Source of the DNA: CAYWRO01 sp964460345
Lineage (GTDB): Bacteria > Planctomycetota > Phycisphaerae > Phycisphaerales > UBA1924
Assembly (NCBI GenBank): GCA_964460345.1
Contig: CAYWRO010000005.1
Location: 27,939 to 91,938, forward strand
Length of the DNA: 64,000 nt
Reading direction: 5' to 3'
Shown here: positions 18,506 to 27,729 of the stretch, one piece after another
How the letters are laid out: each line of letters starts with the position of its first letter
Numbering within the stretch: the first letter of the stretch is position 1
Position numbers and translations under genes: made by a program
Notes under the pieces: generated by a model
Seen by the model: only the letters and a program-made list of their open reading frames with translations
What the model was told of the DNA's origin: nothing
Database searches by the model: none

Positions 18506-20034
18506 TCGTAGGAAATCCTCGGATCGGCAAGGGCGTAGAGAATGTCGGCCAGCAGCAGCGCCAGCAGGTTGACGCCCGCGATGATGAGCGTCGTCGCCAG
18601 CACGAGCTCCCGGTCGCGCAGGTAGATCGCGTCAAGCACGAGCTTGCCCATGCCGGGAATGGTAAAAATCTTCTCGATCACGACGGATCCGGACAGCATC
18701 GCCGGGAACACCCCCACGAACATCGTGATCAGCGGCAGCAGCGAGTTGCGGAAGACGTGACGGAAGATGATGTCCTTGTACGGCACGCCCTTCGCCTTGG
18801 CCGTGCGGACGTAGTCGGCGTTGAAATTGTCCAGCATCGCCGCGCGTGTCTGCTTGCTCAGAATCGCAAAGCCCGTGTACACCAGGCACACCACCGGCAG
18901 GCAGATGTGCCAGATCATGTCAAGCAGGTATCCCGCCTGCAGGTTGCCATTGGCATCCCGCCCCGGCAAAAAGGTCCAGTTCTCCGCCGCGGCGCTGTGC
19001 AGGCCGCTGGACGGGAACGCCCCGAGCATCTCGTTGCTCGCCAGATACCCCACCGCCAGCACGCCGGCCAGCGGAAGCGGAAACGCCCACAGGGCGACGT
19101 ACATCGCACCGGAGCCGACGTCGATGTACGACCCCTGGCGAATCGCCGCGAGCATTCCGCTCGGCACCGCGATGAAGTAGATGATCGGCACGGCGATCAA
19201 GTTCAGCAGGAGTGTCACCGGCAGCGCATCGCCGATCAGTTCGATCACCGGGCGCGACTTGCTGAACGACCGCCCCAGGTCCGGCGCTGCGACGCTCAGC
19301 ACGCCGGGGATGATCGGAGCGCCCGCTTCGCGAAACGGCTTCGCATCGAAAACCGCGATCAGCTTGGCCCGCTCCTGCAACGCGGCCCGGTACGCCTCGA
19401 TCGCCTCCGCCGCGGCGGCCTTGGACTCTTCCCACTCCGGCAGGTCCTCACGCCGCTCGGAAAGCCGCAGCGCCACCTCGCGAATCTTGCCGTCGTTGGC
19501 GACCGCCCCCGGGATCTCCGCGGCCTCGGCGTAGCGGGCCAGCGCGTTGTTGAGCAGACGTCGCGACCCCGTCGCGCGGATGCGGGCGCGGGCGAACTCC
19601 TGCGCCTGGGCGCGGTACACGTGCGCCTTGGTCTCCGCCGTCGCGTCAGCGTCCCACACGACCGGATCGGCCGGCGTCACGCCTGCGTCCAGGTCGTCCG
19701 TAAACCAATCCCACAGGTGCGGCGGCTTCGGCGCCCGCGGCACGTTCAGAACGTTCCCCGCCGGGTCCACCAGCGCGCGCCGGCCGAACTTGATGGGACT
19801 GATCTGCCGCAGCCACCGCCCGTACTGCACGAGCACGGGATCATCCAGGCCGTAGCGGTCTTCAAGCTCCGCCTGGCGCAAGGCCGCGCTGGTCGGATCC
19901 ATCTGCCCGCCGGCCACGCTCAGCGAAGCGCCGATGCCCCCCGGCGCGGCCGCCACGATCAGAAAGACGATCAGCGTAATCCCGATCAGCGTCGGGATCA
20001 TCAGCAGCAGTCGTCGTGCGATGTAAGTGCCCAT
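18502..20034 (-). CDS. Dipeptide/oligopeptide ABC transporter permease, OppB-like, with soluble insertion
   Basis: A protein of 510 residues (usual length about 310-340). The N-terminus MGTYIARRLLLMIPTLIGIT and the C-terminal core (LVYTGFAILSKQTRAAMLDN, DYVRTAKAKGVPYKDIIFRH, IEKIFTIPGMGKLVLDAI) are canonical for OppB/DppB. Between them about 190 residues of charged, helical, non-membrane sequence are inserted (VWDADATAETKAHVYRAQAQ and AALRLSERREDL-like segments). By OppB topology this would be periplasmic. It sits between the solute-binding protein (23 bases upstream) and the OppC-like gene (4-base overlap). Confidence 0.9.
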   Translation of the reverse strand: MGTYIARRLLLMIPTLIGITLIVFLIVAAAPGGIGASLSVAGGQMDPTSAALRQAELEDRYGLDDPVLVQYGRWLRQISPIKFGRRALVDPAGNVLNVPRAPKPPHLWDWFTDDLDAGVTPADPVVWDADATAETKAHVYRAQAQEFARARIRATGSRRLLNNALARYAEAAEIPGAVANDGKIREVALRLSERREDLPEWEESKAAAAEAIEAYRAALQERAKLIAVFDAKPFREAGAPIIPGVLSVAAPDLGRSFSKSRPVIELIGDALPVTLLLNLIAVPIIYFIAVPSGMLAAIRQGSYIDVGSGAMYVALWAFPLPLAGVLAVGYLASNEMLGAFPSSGLHSAAAENWTFLPGRDANGNLQAGYLLDMIWHICLPVVCLVYTGFAILSKQTRAAMLDNFNADYVRTAKAKGVPYKDIIFRHVFRNSLLPLITMFVGVFPAMLSGSVVIEKIFTIPGMGKLVLDAIYLRDRELVLATTLIIAGVNLLALLLADILYALADPRISYE

Positions 20035-20057
20035 ACCCGATCCTCGGCGCGGCGGTT

Positions 20058-21938
20058 TCAGTCACCGACGAACATGAACTCGCGCGTCTCGAGCCCACTC
20101 GGATACGTGTGCACGTTCTCAAACTCGCGGTCGACGAACCGCAGCCATGGAGCGACGCGCACGAACGTGTACGGCTGCTCCTCATGCACGAGCCGGTGGA
20201 ACTCGTGGAAGTGCTTCATGCGCTCGTCGGCGTCCAGCGTGCCGCGGATCGCCTCGATGTGCTGATCCTGGCCCGCGTCCCACTGGATGAAGTTGTGACC
20301 CTGGTTCTGAATGGAGTCGGTGTGCCAGATCTGCGAGGGATCGCTCTCCGGCGCGCTGGCCGACCAGCCGAGCACGATCGCGTCAAAGTCGCGCGTCTTG
20401 AGAATCTGGTCATACAACGCCCAGTCCACCACCCGGGGCGTGCAGCGGATGCCCATCTTGGCGCACTGATCGACGATGTACTTCTGCATCCGCTCGGCAG
20501 TCTGTCCGCCGGAAGCCCGGGTGAACTCGAACGTGAACTCCACGCCGTCCTCGTTCTCGAGAATGCCGTCGCTGTCACGGTCCCACCATCCGGCCTCGCG
20601 TAGCAGGTCGCGAGCGCGGTTCAGGTCGTACGGCCAGGGCGTAATCTCCGGCGCGGCCGCGGGGGAGGGCGGATTGTTCGGCCCGACCGCAACCTCACCG
20701 ATTCCCTCGTAGATATCGCGAATCATCGCCTCGCGATCGAGCATGTGCGTCATCGCCAGGCGCACGCGCTTGTCGTGAAACGGCGTCAGCCGGCCGTTGC
20801 GGGGCCCGCACTGCCAGCCGATGAAGCCGTAGCCGCTTCGCATGTTGATCCACTTGAGCGAGTGGTACCGCTCCGGCCACGTCGGGTCGCTTTGCCGGTC
20901 GACGAACTGCTTGGAGGAGGGCAGGATCATGTCCGTCTCGCGGTTGATCAGCGAGGTCAGACGCGCCTGTTCATCCTCGATCGTGCGGAAGCGCATGCGG
21001 TCCAGCGTGGGCTTGGGGCCCCAGTACTGTTCGTTGCGGATGAGCACGATGTCCTGCCCAGGGGCCCAGTCCAGATCGCGCAGCTTGAAGGGGCCGCTGC
21101 CGAAGAGCAGGGCCGTGTGCTCGTTGATCTGCTGCGGGGTGTACTCGCTGTAGATGTGCTTCGGCAGGATGCTGAAGCCGAGCGCCGTCTGAAGGTTGTA
21201 CGCGTCGGGCTGCGTGAAATGAAACTCGCAGACCTTGTCACCCAGCACCTCCACACGCTCCAGCCGGTTCATGATCGAGCGGAGCGATGCGGTCTCAAGT
21301 TCGGGGTTGTTGATGTAGTCGTGGAACGTCCAGCGCACATCCTCGGCCGTGACCGGCGCGCCGTCGCTGAAACGGACATGGTCCCGGATACGGACCCGCA
21401 GCCAGTACCCATCCGGGTCATACTGCCACGCCTCGGCCAGCACCCCTTCCAGCTTCAACGTCTCAGGGTCGTACGCCGCCAGGGAGTCACACACCAGGTC
21501 GAGCACTCGACGGCTGTAAGTGTCCTCGCCCAGGATGGCCGTCAGCTTCGACGGCTGCGCTTCGAAGACTTCGAGAAACTCGCCCCCCAGCGACACGTCC
21601 GGCAGGTTGCGCGGATCGTTGGCCAGCTCGAAAGCGGGCTGCCACTGGATCGGCACGCCGGGCCGCGCCCACGACTCATCCCTCGTGGCGCTTGCCTGCC
21701 CCGGCGCGGCCCCGCCGGCGCCGATCGCAACGACCCCCGATTCAAGCTGATCCTGCACCGCGCGGATCCGCGATTCCACCCCGCTCACCTGGCGCTGAAG
21801 GCTCGTGACCTGCTCCTCCATCGCCTGCACCCGCTGCCAGCGACGGTCTTCCTGCCACATCGCGCTGAAGACCAGCACGCCGACAATCGCAATCGCGACC
21901 AGGAGAACGAAATCCTTCAACCCGAACTTGTTCTGCAT
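20058..21938 (-). CDS. Extracellular solute-binding protein, family 5 (OppA/DppA-like)
   Basis: A protein of 626 residues. Instead of a cleavable signal it begins with a membrane helix (DFVLLVAIAIVGVLVFSAMW) followed by a coiled coil (VQAMEEQVTSLQRQVSGVES), so the binding domain is probably tethered to the inner membrane. The SBP_bac_5 fold is clear: LAEAWQYDPDGYWLRVRIRD, VRFSDGAPVTAEDVRWTF, FGSGPFKL, DKRVRLAMTHMLDREAMI and DLNRARDLLREAGW. Start at 21938 has GGAGG six bases upstream. It should deliver peptides or similar oligomers to the adjacent permeases. Confidence 0.92.
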   Translation of the reverse strand: MQNKFGLKDFVLLVAIAIVGVLVFSAMWQEDRRWQRVQAMEEQVTSLQRQVSGVESRIRAVQDQLESGVVAIGAGGAAPGQASATRDESWARPGVPIQWQPAFELANDPRNLPDVSLGGEFLEVFEAQPSKLTAILGEDTYSRRVLDLVCDSLAAYDPETLKLEGVLAEAWQYDPDGYWLRVRIRDHVRFSDGAPVTAEDVRWTFHDYINNPELETASLRSIMNRLERVEVLGDKVCEFHFTQPDAYNLQTALGFSILPKHIYSEYTPQQINEHTALLFGSGPFKLRDLDWAPGQDIVLIRNEQYWGPKPTLDRMRFRTIEDEQARLTSLINRETDMILPSSKQFVDRQSDPTWPERYHSLKWINMRSGYGFIGWQCGPRNGRLTPFHDKRVRLAMTHMLDREAMIRDIYEGIGEVAVGPNNPPSPAAAPEITPWPYDLNRARDLLREAGWWDRDSDGILENEDGVEFTFEFTRASGGQTAERMQKYIVDQCAKMGIRCTPRVVDWALYDQILKTRDFDAIVLGWSASAPESDPSQIWHTDSIQNQGHNFIQWDAGQDQHIEAIRGTLDADERMKHFHEFHRLVHEEQPYTFVRVAPWLRFVDREFENVHTYPSGLETREFMFVGD

Positions 21939-22048
21939 GCATGTCCTCCCCCGCCGCCCCCCGGGGGGTGTCCTTCCTGTCCTCCGCGGCGTTCGGGATC
22001 CGATCGTCCCGCCTCACACACCGGCCGCCGCGGCCCTTGGGGGCAAGG

Positions 22049-23506
22049 TTATCGCCTCTGCCGCTTCGGATCGAATGCCTCGCGCAGGCCCTCGCCCACG
22101 AAGTTCAAGGCCAGCAGAGTCAGCCCCAGCAGCAGGCACGGAAAGAGCAGCAGCCACCAGTGCGACTGGTAGGGGTTCAGCTCCACCAGCCCGTCCGCCG
22201 CGAGATTGCCCCAACTCGGCAGCGGCGGCCGCACGCCGATCCCGAGAAACGACAGGAACGACTCCTGCAGAATCGCCTGCGGGACCGTCAATGTCGCATA
22301 GACGATGACCGGGCCGAGCAGGTTCGGGAGCAGGTGGCGGATGAACTGGCCCGTGACGGGCACGCCCATCGCCCGCGCGGCTTCCATAAAGGGCTGGTTC
22401 TTCAGGCTCAAGACCTGCCCGCGCACCACGCGCGCCATCGTCAGCCACGACACTCCGGAAATCGCCACCAGCAGAATCACCAGCCCGATCACCTGGAGCT
22501 GCCACTCGCTCAGATTCCGCGGCCGCAGGCGGTGAGCCGCCTGCACGGCGCGCTCCGGCAACGCGGCGAGCTCCGCTTCAACGGCCGCCAAGCCTTCGTG
22601 GTCTCCCACACGTTCCAGGAGCGTCTGCCGCTGCAGCAGGCCGATGGCGGTCGCCAGGGGCTGGGCGAACTGTTCTTTGAGGTCCGGCCGCTCGGCGAGC
22701 ACCTCCTGAACGTCGGCCTGCTTGAGCGCCAGCCCCTCCGTCTCGGCCAGGTAAAGCTGCGCCTCCCGAACGATCCATCGCTCGCGGGCCTTGCCCTTGG
22801 TGTTCCACTCCTCCACCCAGGCATCCCCCGCCACCGCCAGCAGCACCACCAGCAGGATGTACGGCAGCCCGTAAAGCACATCCACGATGCGCATCAGCAC
22901 CGCGTCGGTCCGCCCGCCGACGTACCCGCTGATCGAGCCGTAGAGCGTCCCGACGAAGACGCTGATGAGGGCCGCGGCGATCCCGACAGTCAGCGAGATG
23001 CCGCCCCCGGCGAGCACCCGGATGAAGAGGCTGCGTCCGAGGACATCCGTGCCCATGAGGTACAGCGGCCGCGCGGCACGGATCTGGGCATCGCTTGGCG
23101 TTTCGTACCCAGCCTCGATCGCCCGAGCCTCGCTGACCGCCCGCAATCGGGCGGCCTCGGAGTTCGGGTCTTCCACATCGCCGCGGGCCGGCCACCAGGA
23201 TGGGGGCAGTTGCCGGGCAAGGCGGTCCTGCTGGTCGTAGCGATCCAGCGTCCATGGCAGTGTCGCCATGCAGGCCAGAACCATGAAGGCGAGGAACCCG
23301 AGCCCGACAAGCCCCGCCCACGAGCGTGTGAACGGGTTGTCCCGGGCGGGCGGCGGCGCCATCACCGCCGGGACGCTCGCCTTCCCCTCCGCGGTCGGAT
23401 GATGATCGGGCTCAGAAGGCTGGGCAGGAAGGCTCGTCACCGGTCCCGAGGATAGCGGCGTCTGCCCTCCCTGGGCGCGAAAGAAGGGGATCGCCGCTGG
23501 ATCCAT
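22049..23506 (-). CDS. Second OppC-like ABC permease with mid-domain insertion
   Basis: A protein of 485 residues and first gene of the minus-strand dipeptide-type operon. After a disordered proline-rich N-terminus (about 55 residues) comes the first helix, then the OppC signature LMGTDVLGRSLFIRVLAGG and YVGGRTDAVLMRIVDVLYGLP. About 110 charged, helical residues (EGLALKQADVQEVLAERPDL and similar) interrupt the permease domain before the EAA-type loop PFMEAARAMGVPVTGQFIRH, LQESFLSFLGIGVRPPLPSW and the terminal NFVGEGLREAFDPK. The start lies only 17 bases from the start of the divergent gene. Possession of two OppC-like subunits in one operon is odd. Confidence 0.9.
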   Translation of the reverse strand: MDPAAIPFFRAQGGQTPLSSGPVTSLPAQPSEPDHHPTAEGKASVPAVMAPPPARDNPFTRSWAGLVGLGFLAFMVLACMATLPWTLDRYDQQDRLARQLPPSWWPARGDVEDPNSEAARLRAVSEARAIEAGYETPSDAQIRAARPLYLMGTDVLGRSLFIRVLAGGGISLTVGIAAALISVFVGTLYGSISGYVGGRTDAVLMRIVDVLYGLPYILLVVLLAVAGDAWVEEWNTKGKARERWIVREAQLYLAETEGLALKQADVQEVLAERPDLKEQFAQPLATAIGLLQRQTLLERVGDHEGLAAVEAELAALPERAVQAAHRLRPRNLSEWQLQVIGLVILLVAISGVSWLTMARVVRGQVLSLKNQPFMEAARAMGVPVTGQFIRHLLPNLLGPVIVYATLTVPQAILQESFLSFLGIGVRPPLPSWGNLAADGLVELNPYQSHWWLLLFPCLLLGLTLLALNFVGEGLREAFDPKRQRR

Positions 23507-23510
23507 CGGC

Positions 23511-23516
23511 TAGACT
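23511..23516 (+). promoter_or_regulatory. -10 box TAGACT seven bases before an ATG
   Basis: TAGACT followed by seven bases and the ATG at 23524, inside the 17-base gap between two divergent genes. Any -35 must lie inside the divergent permease gene. This layout would give a leaderless transcript. Confidence 0.4.
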
Positions 23517-23523
23517 CAGGGGC

Positions 23524-24048
23524 ATGTCAGGGCCTTTTGAGAATGGTTCGGCCACCGCTTCGGCCGACGCCCGCCCGCGGCGCTTTCAGGCGGGACGCAC
23601 TCTGGCGTATCTCCTTGCCGCGGCGTCGGTCGGTTTGGCCGCGTGGGTGATCATCCATCACCTGACCCGGGACAGAGGTCCGGGCTTCGACCGGATGACG
23701 CATTGGATCTGCCTGAGCCGGGAGACGTGCGGCAAACCATTCTCGATGACGCTTGGGGAGTACATGCGACGGGTCGAGGAGGGGCCGCCGGGGGGGCCGC
23801 CGCGGGAACTGACGCTCGCCGAACTGGCCGCCCAGTCACAGTGTGGAAACTCGCCGGATGCGCCCCTGTGGTGTCCGCACTGCGGGTCGTACCTCGTCGC
23901 CCGCGCCTGGCCGTGCCCCCACTGCGGTGCTGAGGTGCGGCTCGGAGCGCATGGCATGATGCCGAGCGTCTGCGCGGAGTGTGGGAAGAATCCGGGAGCG
24001 CCGACGCTCGAGCCGCTCTTTGAGAACGAGCCGGCTTCAGACCCGTGA
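23524..24048 (+). CDS. Membrane-anchored zinc-ribbon protein, hypothetical
   Basis: A protein of 174 residues. One N-terminal membrane helix (LAYLLAAASVGLAAWVIIHHL) is followed by a soluble region with ordered cysteine pairs CPHC (WCPHCGSYLVARAWPCPHCG) and CAEC near the end, probably one or two zinc ribbons; C-x-x-x-x-x-C also occurs at CLSRETC. Function unknown. Similar anchored zinc-ribbon proteins recur in this window but this one lacks the CGYDLRGL signature. It is convergent with the PAS protein 10 bases downstream. Confidence 0.65.
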   Translation: MSGPFENGSATASADARPRRFQAGRTLAYLLAAASVGLAAWVIIHHLTRDRGPGFDRMTHWICLSRETCGKPFSMTLGEYMRRVEEGPPGGPPRELTLAELAAQSQCGNSPDAPLWCPHCGSYLVARAWPCPHCGAEVRLGAHGMMPSVCAECGKNPGAPTLEPLFENEPASDP

Positions 24049-24058
24049 GCGAAACGGT

Positions 24059-26878
24059 TCAGCTTCCGACGGACTCAATAGTCGAACTGCGCCGGTTCGT
24101 GAGGGCGATTTGCGCGATGCGGGCCCGCAGCGGTGGCGTGAGGTCCGTGAAGCGCAGGATGACGTCCCAGTGGCGCATGCCGTCGCGGTGACATGATTCG
24201 ACCTCGGCGCTGAGGTGCACCGGCGCGCCCTCCGGCGCCTGGATGACCAGGTCGACAAGGCCCTCCAGTTCGTGCGTCGTCTGCAGGCGAGCGCTGTCCT
24301 GGCCCAGTTCCTTCACCTCGCCGAGGTTGGACTTGAGCAGTTCCTGCGGCAGGCGCGGTGCGCTGGCCGGGGTGCTCAGCGGCGCTTCGGCTTCGCCTTC
24401 CGCGTGCTCTTCGATGATGCGGCGAGGGGCGCCGGAGCCGCGGCCGTCGTGATCCGCCATGTGGGGGCGGGCCAGGCTCATCGAGAACCAGATCGTGAAA
24501 CCGCCGCCGGAGTTCACCTCCAGGCCGAAATCGGCTCCGATCGCCTTGAGCAGACGCCACGCCACGGCGGATTCGAAGAGGCCGGAGTCCCCTTCCAGCC
24601 GCTCCTCGGCATCGTCGTCCATGGCAAACAGTTCGCGAAGCTGCTCGGCACTCAGGCGAGACGAGTCGTGCGAGACCTCGCAGCGCGCGGCGACCAGGGC
24701 CGGGCCCGCGCCGCTGTGCGCCAGACGAACGGTGACCTCGCCCCCCTCGACGATCTGCATGGAGCGCTCGGCCAGCAGCAGCCAGGCCTCGCGCGTTCGG
24801 ACCGGATCGCCCATCAGGTGAGGAGGGAAGTCGGGTGCAATGACGCACTTGAGCTTCACGCCGCGTTCCTCGGCGGTGCCTTCGAGCATGCGGGCGACGG
24901 ACTGCGCAGCGCTGCGGACGTCGAAGGCGCGCTGCTCGGGCTCCCCCTGCACTGGCCAGGCTTCATCGGCGGTCGCGCCGAGCGCGCCGTCCAGCATAAT
25001 GGCGAGCGAGGCCATTGACGCTTGTGCGCTCTCGAGTTCGGCCAGATGTGAGTCGTTCACGCTCGCCAGGCGCACGCGCTGGACCATCTGGCACACGTCG
25101 GCGATGCGGCCGCGCATCTCCGCCGCGAAGCGTTCGACCTGCTGGGTCGCCGCGGCTTCGGCGGCGGCCTTGCGGGCCTCGATCTGCTCGGTGGTCTGGT
25201 TCTGCTCATCGAGCGCGCCTTCCAGTTGCTCCTTGAGGTCCTGGCAGCGCGTGGTGAGCTTGCTCACCTTGACGCGAAGCTGTGATTCCTTCTGCCGCGC
25301 TTCGGTGGCGGTGGCCTTGGCGCTCTCAAGCAGTTCCTCGCGCTTTTCGATGCGCGTTTCGAGCGTGGCTTCCTTGCGGCGCAGGGCCTCGATCTCGCGC
25401 TCGGCGCGGGCGAGGGACTGGGAGACCTTGCGGTGCTCGGTCTTCATCTGCTGGTGCTCGGTGCGCATCTGGCGCATCTCGGCCTTGGCCTGATTGGCCT
25501 CGGCGCGTGCCGCGGCGATCTTTTCGTCGGCGGTGCGGACCGTGTCCTTGAAAGCGTCAAGCTTCTCCTGGAGGCGATCGCGGGCGCGCGTGACCGTGGC
25601 CAGCTCGGCGTTGAGGCGGCCGACCTCTTCCTCAATCTCCTCGATGTGCTCGTGCTGGTCGTGGTTCTCCTCGCGCAGGTCAGCGATGACGCGGGCGTTT
25701 TCCGTTTCGTTCTCAACCTGGGCCGTGATGTCGATTCCGACGGCCAGGTAGCCGACGAGCGTGCCGTCCTCGCTCCGGCGGGGGACGAAGCGCTCTCGGA
25801 TCCAGCGGTTGGCCCCACCGGCGGATTCCGGAAGCTTGACGCCGTACTCGATCTCCTGCATCGCGGCGCGCCGGGGCGGCCCCCCTGCCCCACCTCCCGC
25901 GACGTCGCCGAACACCTTGTCGAAGAGCTCGCGGTCATCCTCGTGAACCAGGTCGAACCAGGCGCGCCCTGCGAAGCGTGGATCGTCGACGCCGGCAACA
26001 ACCGGGCCGCTCTCCTCGCCCGTGGTCGGGCCGATCACGCCGGCACTGCCGATGCGCACCGCCGCGCCGCCGCCCATGACCTCCAGGTAGCGGCGGTTCA
26101 TCCGGCGGCGGCGGCCGTCCGGCGTGCAGATGCTGATCATCACCGGCATGCCATTGAGCGCCTCGGCGGCGAGGCGCTCGCTGCCCTCCGCGGCGTGACG
26201 TTCCAGGCCAAGACACCACGCGCGGCGATGGTTGATGACCACTGCCATTGCGGCCAGGCCAAGCGCGGCCGTGGCGATGATCCGCACGACGGTGGCGCCC
26301 TCCAGCGACGTCGTCTCAATGGGGAGCCAGAGCGGACGCGACCATTGGAGTCGAAGCGCCTCGAAGAGCTCCGGCCGGAGGCGCAGCGCGACCGCGCTTG
26401 CCAGAGAGGCGACGAGCACTGCCATGGCGGGCCAGTGCGTCAGGCGCACGGGTGCGACCGCCGCGGGGGCGACCGGCTCTGCGACAAGCGTTTCACGTTG
26501 GCGGACGACCTTCAGCCCGCGGCGCTCCTGCTCGGCATTCGCGCGGTTCATGGCGCAGGCGATGGCGAGCACCCACAGGCAGACGCTGACGACGGCTCCC
26601 TGCAGGAGGAGCGGTTCCGCCGCGGCCCACGCGACGTCGCCAGGACGGGCCCAGACCACCAGCAGCGCCGAAGCGGCGAGCGCGATGGCCAGCCAGGCGC
26701 GGAACCGCTGCAACGCCTGGGCCTCGGGCGCGAGGGCGGGTACGTCGGTCTCCGAAGTGGCGGCGGGTTGCGAACCTGCTTTGTCGAGTTGATCAGGCGT
26801 GCTGTCGCCGCGGCCGCGCTGCTTTCGCGGCCGCGATCGCCCGGCGGGGTGTTTCGGCGATGTGCTGCGGACGCTCAT
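24059..26878 (-). CDS. Membrane PAS/coiled-coil protein with degenerate histidine-kinase region
   Basis: A protein of about 939 residues; the ATG at 26878 with GGAG four bases upstream was preferred over one 42 bases further out. Order: basic disordered N-terminus, four or five membrane helices, a PAS domain (EALNGMPVMISICTPDGRRR to GYLAVGIDITAQ), a coiled coil of more than 200 residues, then a histidine-kinase-like module. In the expected dimerisation helices (VCQMVQRVRLASVNDSHLAE) no H-E/D-x-x phosphoacceptor motif is present. The ATPase part keeps an N-box outline (MGDPVRTREAWLLLAERSMQ) but its key asparagine is replaced, and the G1 box DDDAEERLEGDSGLF lacks DxGxG. The C-terminus (VHLSAEVESCHRDG, ILRFTDLTPPLRARI) looks like a small beta domain. 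Probably a signalling scaffold rather than an active kinase. Confidence 0.7.
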   Translation of the reverse strand: MSVRSTSPKHPAGRSRPRKQRGRGDSTPDQLDKAGSQPAATSETDVPALAPEAQALQRFRAWLAIALAASALLVVWARPGDVAWAAAEPLLLQGAVVSVCLWVLAIACAMNRANAEQERRGLKVVRQRETLVAEPVAPAAVAPVRLTHWPAMAVLVASLASAVALRLRPELFEALRLQWSRPLWLPIETTSLEGATVVRIIATAALGLAAMAVVINHRRAWCLGLERHAAEGSERLAAEALNGMPVMISICTPDGRRRRMNRRYLEVMGGGAAVRIGSAGVIGPTTGEESGPVVAGVDDPRFAGRAWFDLVHEDDRELFDKVFGDVAGGGAGGPPRRAAMQEIEYGVKLPESAGGANRWIRERFVPRRSEDGTLVGYLAVGIDITAQVENETENARVIADLREENHDQHEHIEEIEEEVGRLNAELATVTRARDRLQEKLDAFKDTVRTADEKIAAARAEANQAKAEMRQMRTEHQQMKTEHRKVSQSLARAEREIEALRRKEATLETRIEKREELLESAKATATEARQKESQLRVKVSKLTTRCQDLKEQLEGALDEQNQTTEQIEARKAAAEAAATQQVERFAAEMRGRIADVCQMVQRVRLASVNDSHLAELESAQASMASLAIMLDGALGATADEAWPVQGEPEQRAFDVRSAAQSVARMLEGTAEERGVKLKCVIAPDFPPHLMGDPVRTREAWLLLAERSMQIVEGGEVTVRLAHSGAGPALVAARCEVSHDSSRLSAEQLRELFAMDDDAEERLEGDSGLFESAVAWRLLKAIGADFGLEVNSGGGFTIWFSMSLARPHMADHDGRGSGAPRRIIEEHAEGEAEAPLSTPASAPRLPQELLKSNLGEVKELGQDSARLQTTHELEGLVDLVIQAPEGAPVHLSAEVESCHRDGMRHWDVILRFTDLTPPLRARIAQIALTNRRSSTIESVGS

Positions 26879-27050
26879 GTGGCTCCCCGATCGGCCGCCC
26901 GATAACCCCGGCGCAGGCAACGCCCATATTGGCTCGTCGGCCCTTTGAGAATCGACGGGACCGCCGATCAGGATGAGCGCGGCCGCGAGCGTCGTCGGAA
27001 GATGTCGCGGCTGGGGCGACTCGGGAGGTGTGACGGGTTAATGGGGCCGA

Positions 27051-27078
27051 TTGGATAGCGGACAAGGGGGAATACAAT
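27051..27078 (+). promoter_or_regulatory. Promoter of gmhA (TTGGAT-16-TACAAT), leaderless layout
   Basis: -35 TTGGAT at 27051-27056 and -10 TACAAT at 27073-27078, spacer 16. The -10 ends seven bases before the ATG at 27086, so transcription should start at or one base before the start codon. No Shine-Dalgarno sequence fits. Confidence 0.6.
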
Positions 27079-27085
27079 CGGCCCG

Positions 27086-27679
27086 ATGTTTGAGCAGGTC
27101 GTTGTGAAGGCGTTTGAAGAGGCACAGCGGGCGCTGGAGGCATTCATTCGGGACGGGGAGAACCTGTCCCGAATCGATGCGCTCGCGGCGGCCCTGGTGA
27201 CGTGCTTCCGGGACGGGGGGAAGGTGCTGGCGGTGGGCAACGGCGGGTCGGCGTGTGATGCGGCCCACTTTTGCGAGGAGTTGACGGGGCGGTTTCGCGC
27301 GCCGCCGGCCGGGATGCCGGACCGGGCGCCGCTGCCGGCGCTGGCGTGCACGGACGCGGGGCACATCACGTGCACGGCGAACGACTATGGGTTTGACGAA
27401 GTGTTTGCGCGGTGGGTGCGGGCGCTGGCGAAGCCGGGGGATGTGGTGATCCTGCTTTCAACCAGCGGGAACAGTGAGAACGTGGTGCGCGCGGCCGCGG
27501 CGGCGAAGCAGGCCGGCGCGACGACGGCGGCGCTGCTGGGCAAGGGCGGCGGGAAGCTGCTTGGAATGTGCGATTTTGAGTGGATCGCGCCGGGTGAAAC
27601 GGCCGACCGAATTCAGGAAATCCACATGCTCCTGCTGCATGTACTGATCGAAGCGCTGGAGGCGCGGCTGCGCGGTTAG
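27086..27679 (+). CDS. gmhA: Phosphoheptose isomerase (sedoheptulose 7-phosphate isomerase)
   Basis: A protein of 197 residues, normal length for GmhA. SIS-domain motifs are clear: GGKVLAVGNGGSACDAAHFC with the glycine-rich sugar-phosphate loop, LTGRF, ALACTDAGHITCTANDYG, ILLSTSGNSENVVRA and IQEIHMLLLHVLIEALE with the catalytic E/H region. It converts sedoheptulose 7-phosphate to D-glycero-heptose 7-phosphate, the first step towards the heptose of lipopolysaccharide or surface glycans, consistent with the nearby lptD. Cytosolic. Start supported by the promoter directly upstream. Confidence 0.9.
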   Translation: MFEQVVVKAFEEAQRALEAFIRDGENLSRIDALAAALVTCFRDGGKVLAVGNGGSACDAAHFCEELTGRFRAPPAGMPDRAPLPALACTDAGHITCTANDYGFDEVFARWVRALAKPGDVVILLSTSGNSENVVRAAAAAKQAGATTAALLGKGGGKLLGMCDFEWIAPGETADRIQEIHMLLLHVLIEALEARLRG

Positions 27680-27729
27680 CAAGAGGTCCGGGTGGGTCGT
27701 GCGGGGGGCAAGACGGCGTGGAGAACTTG

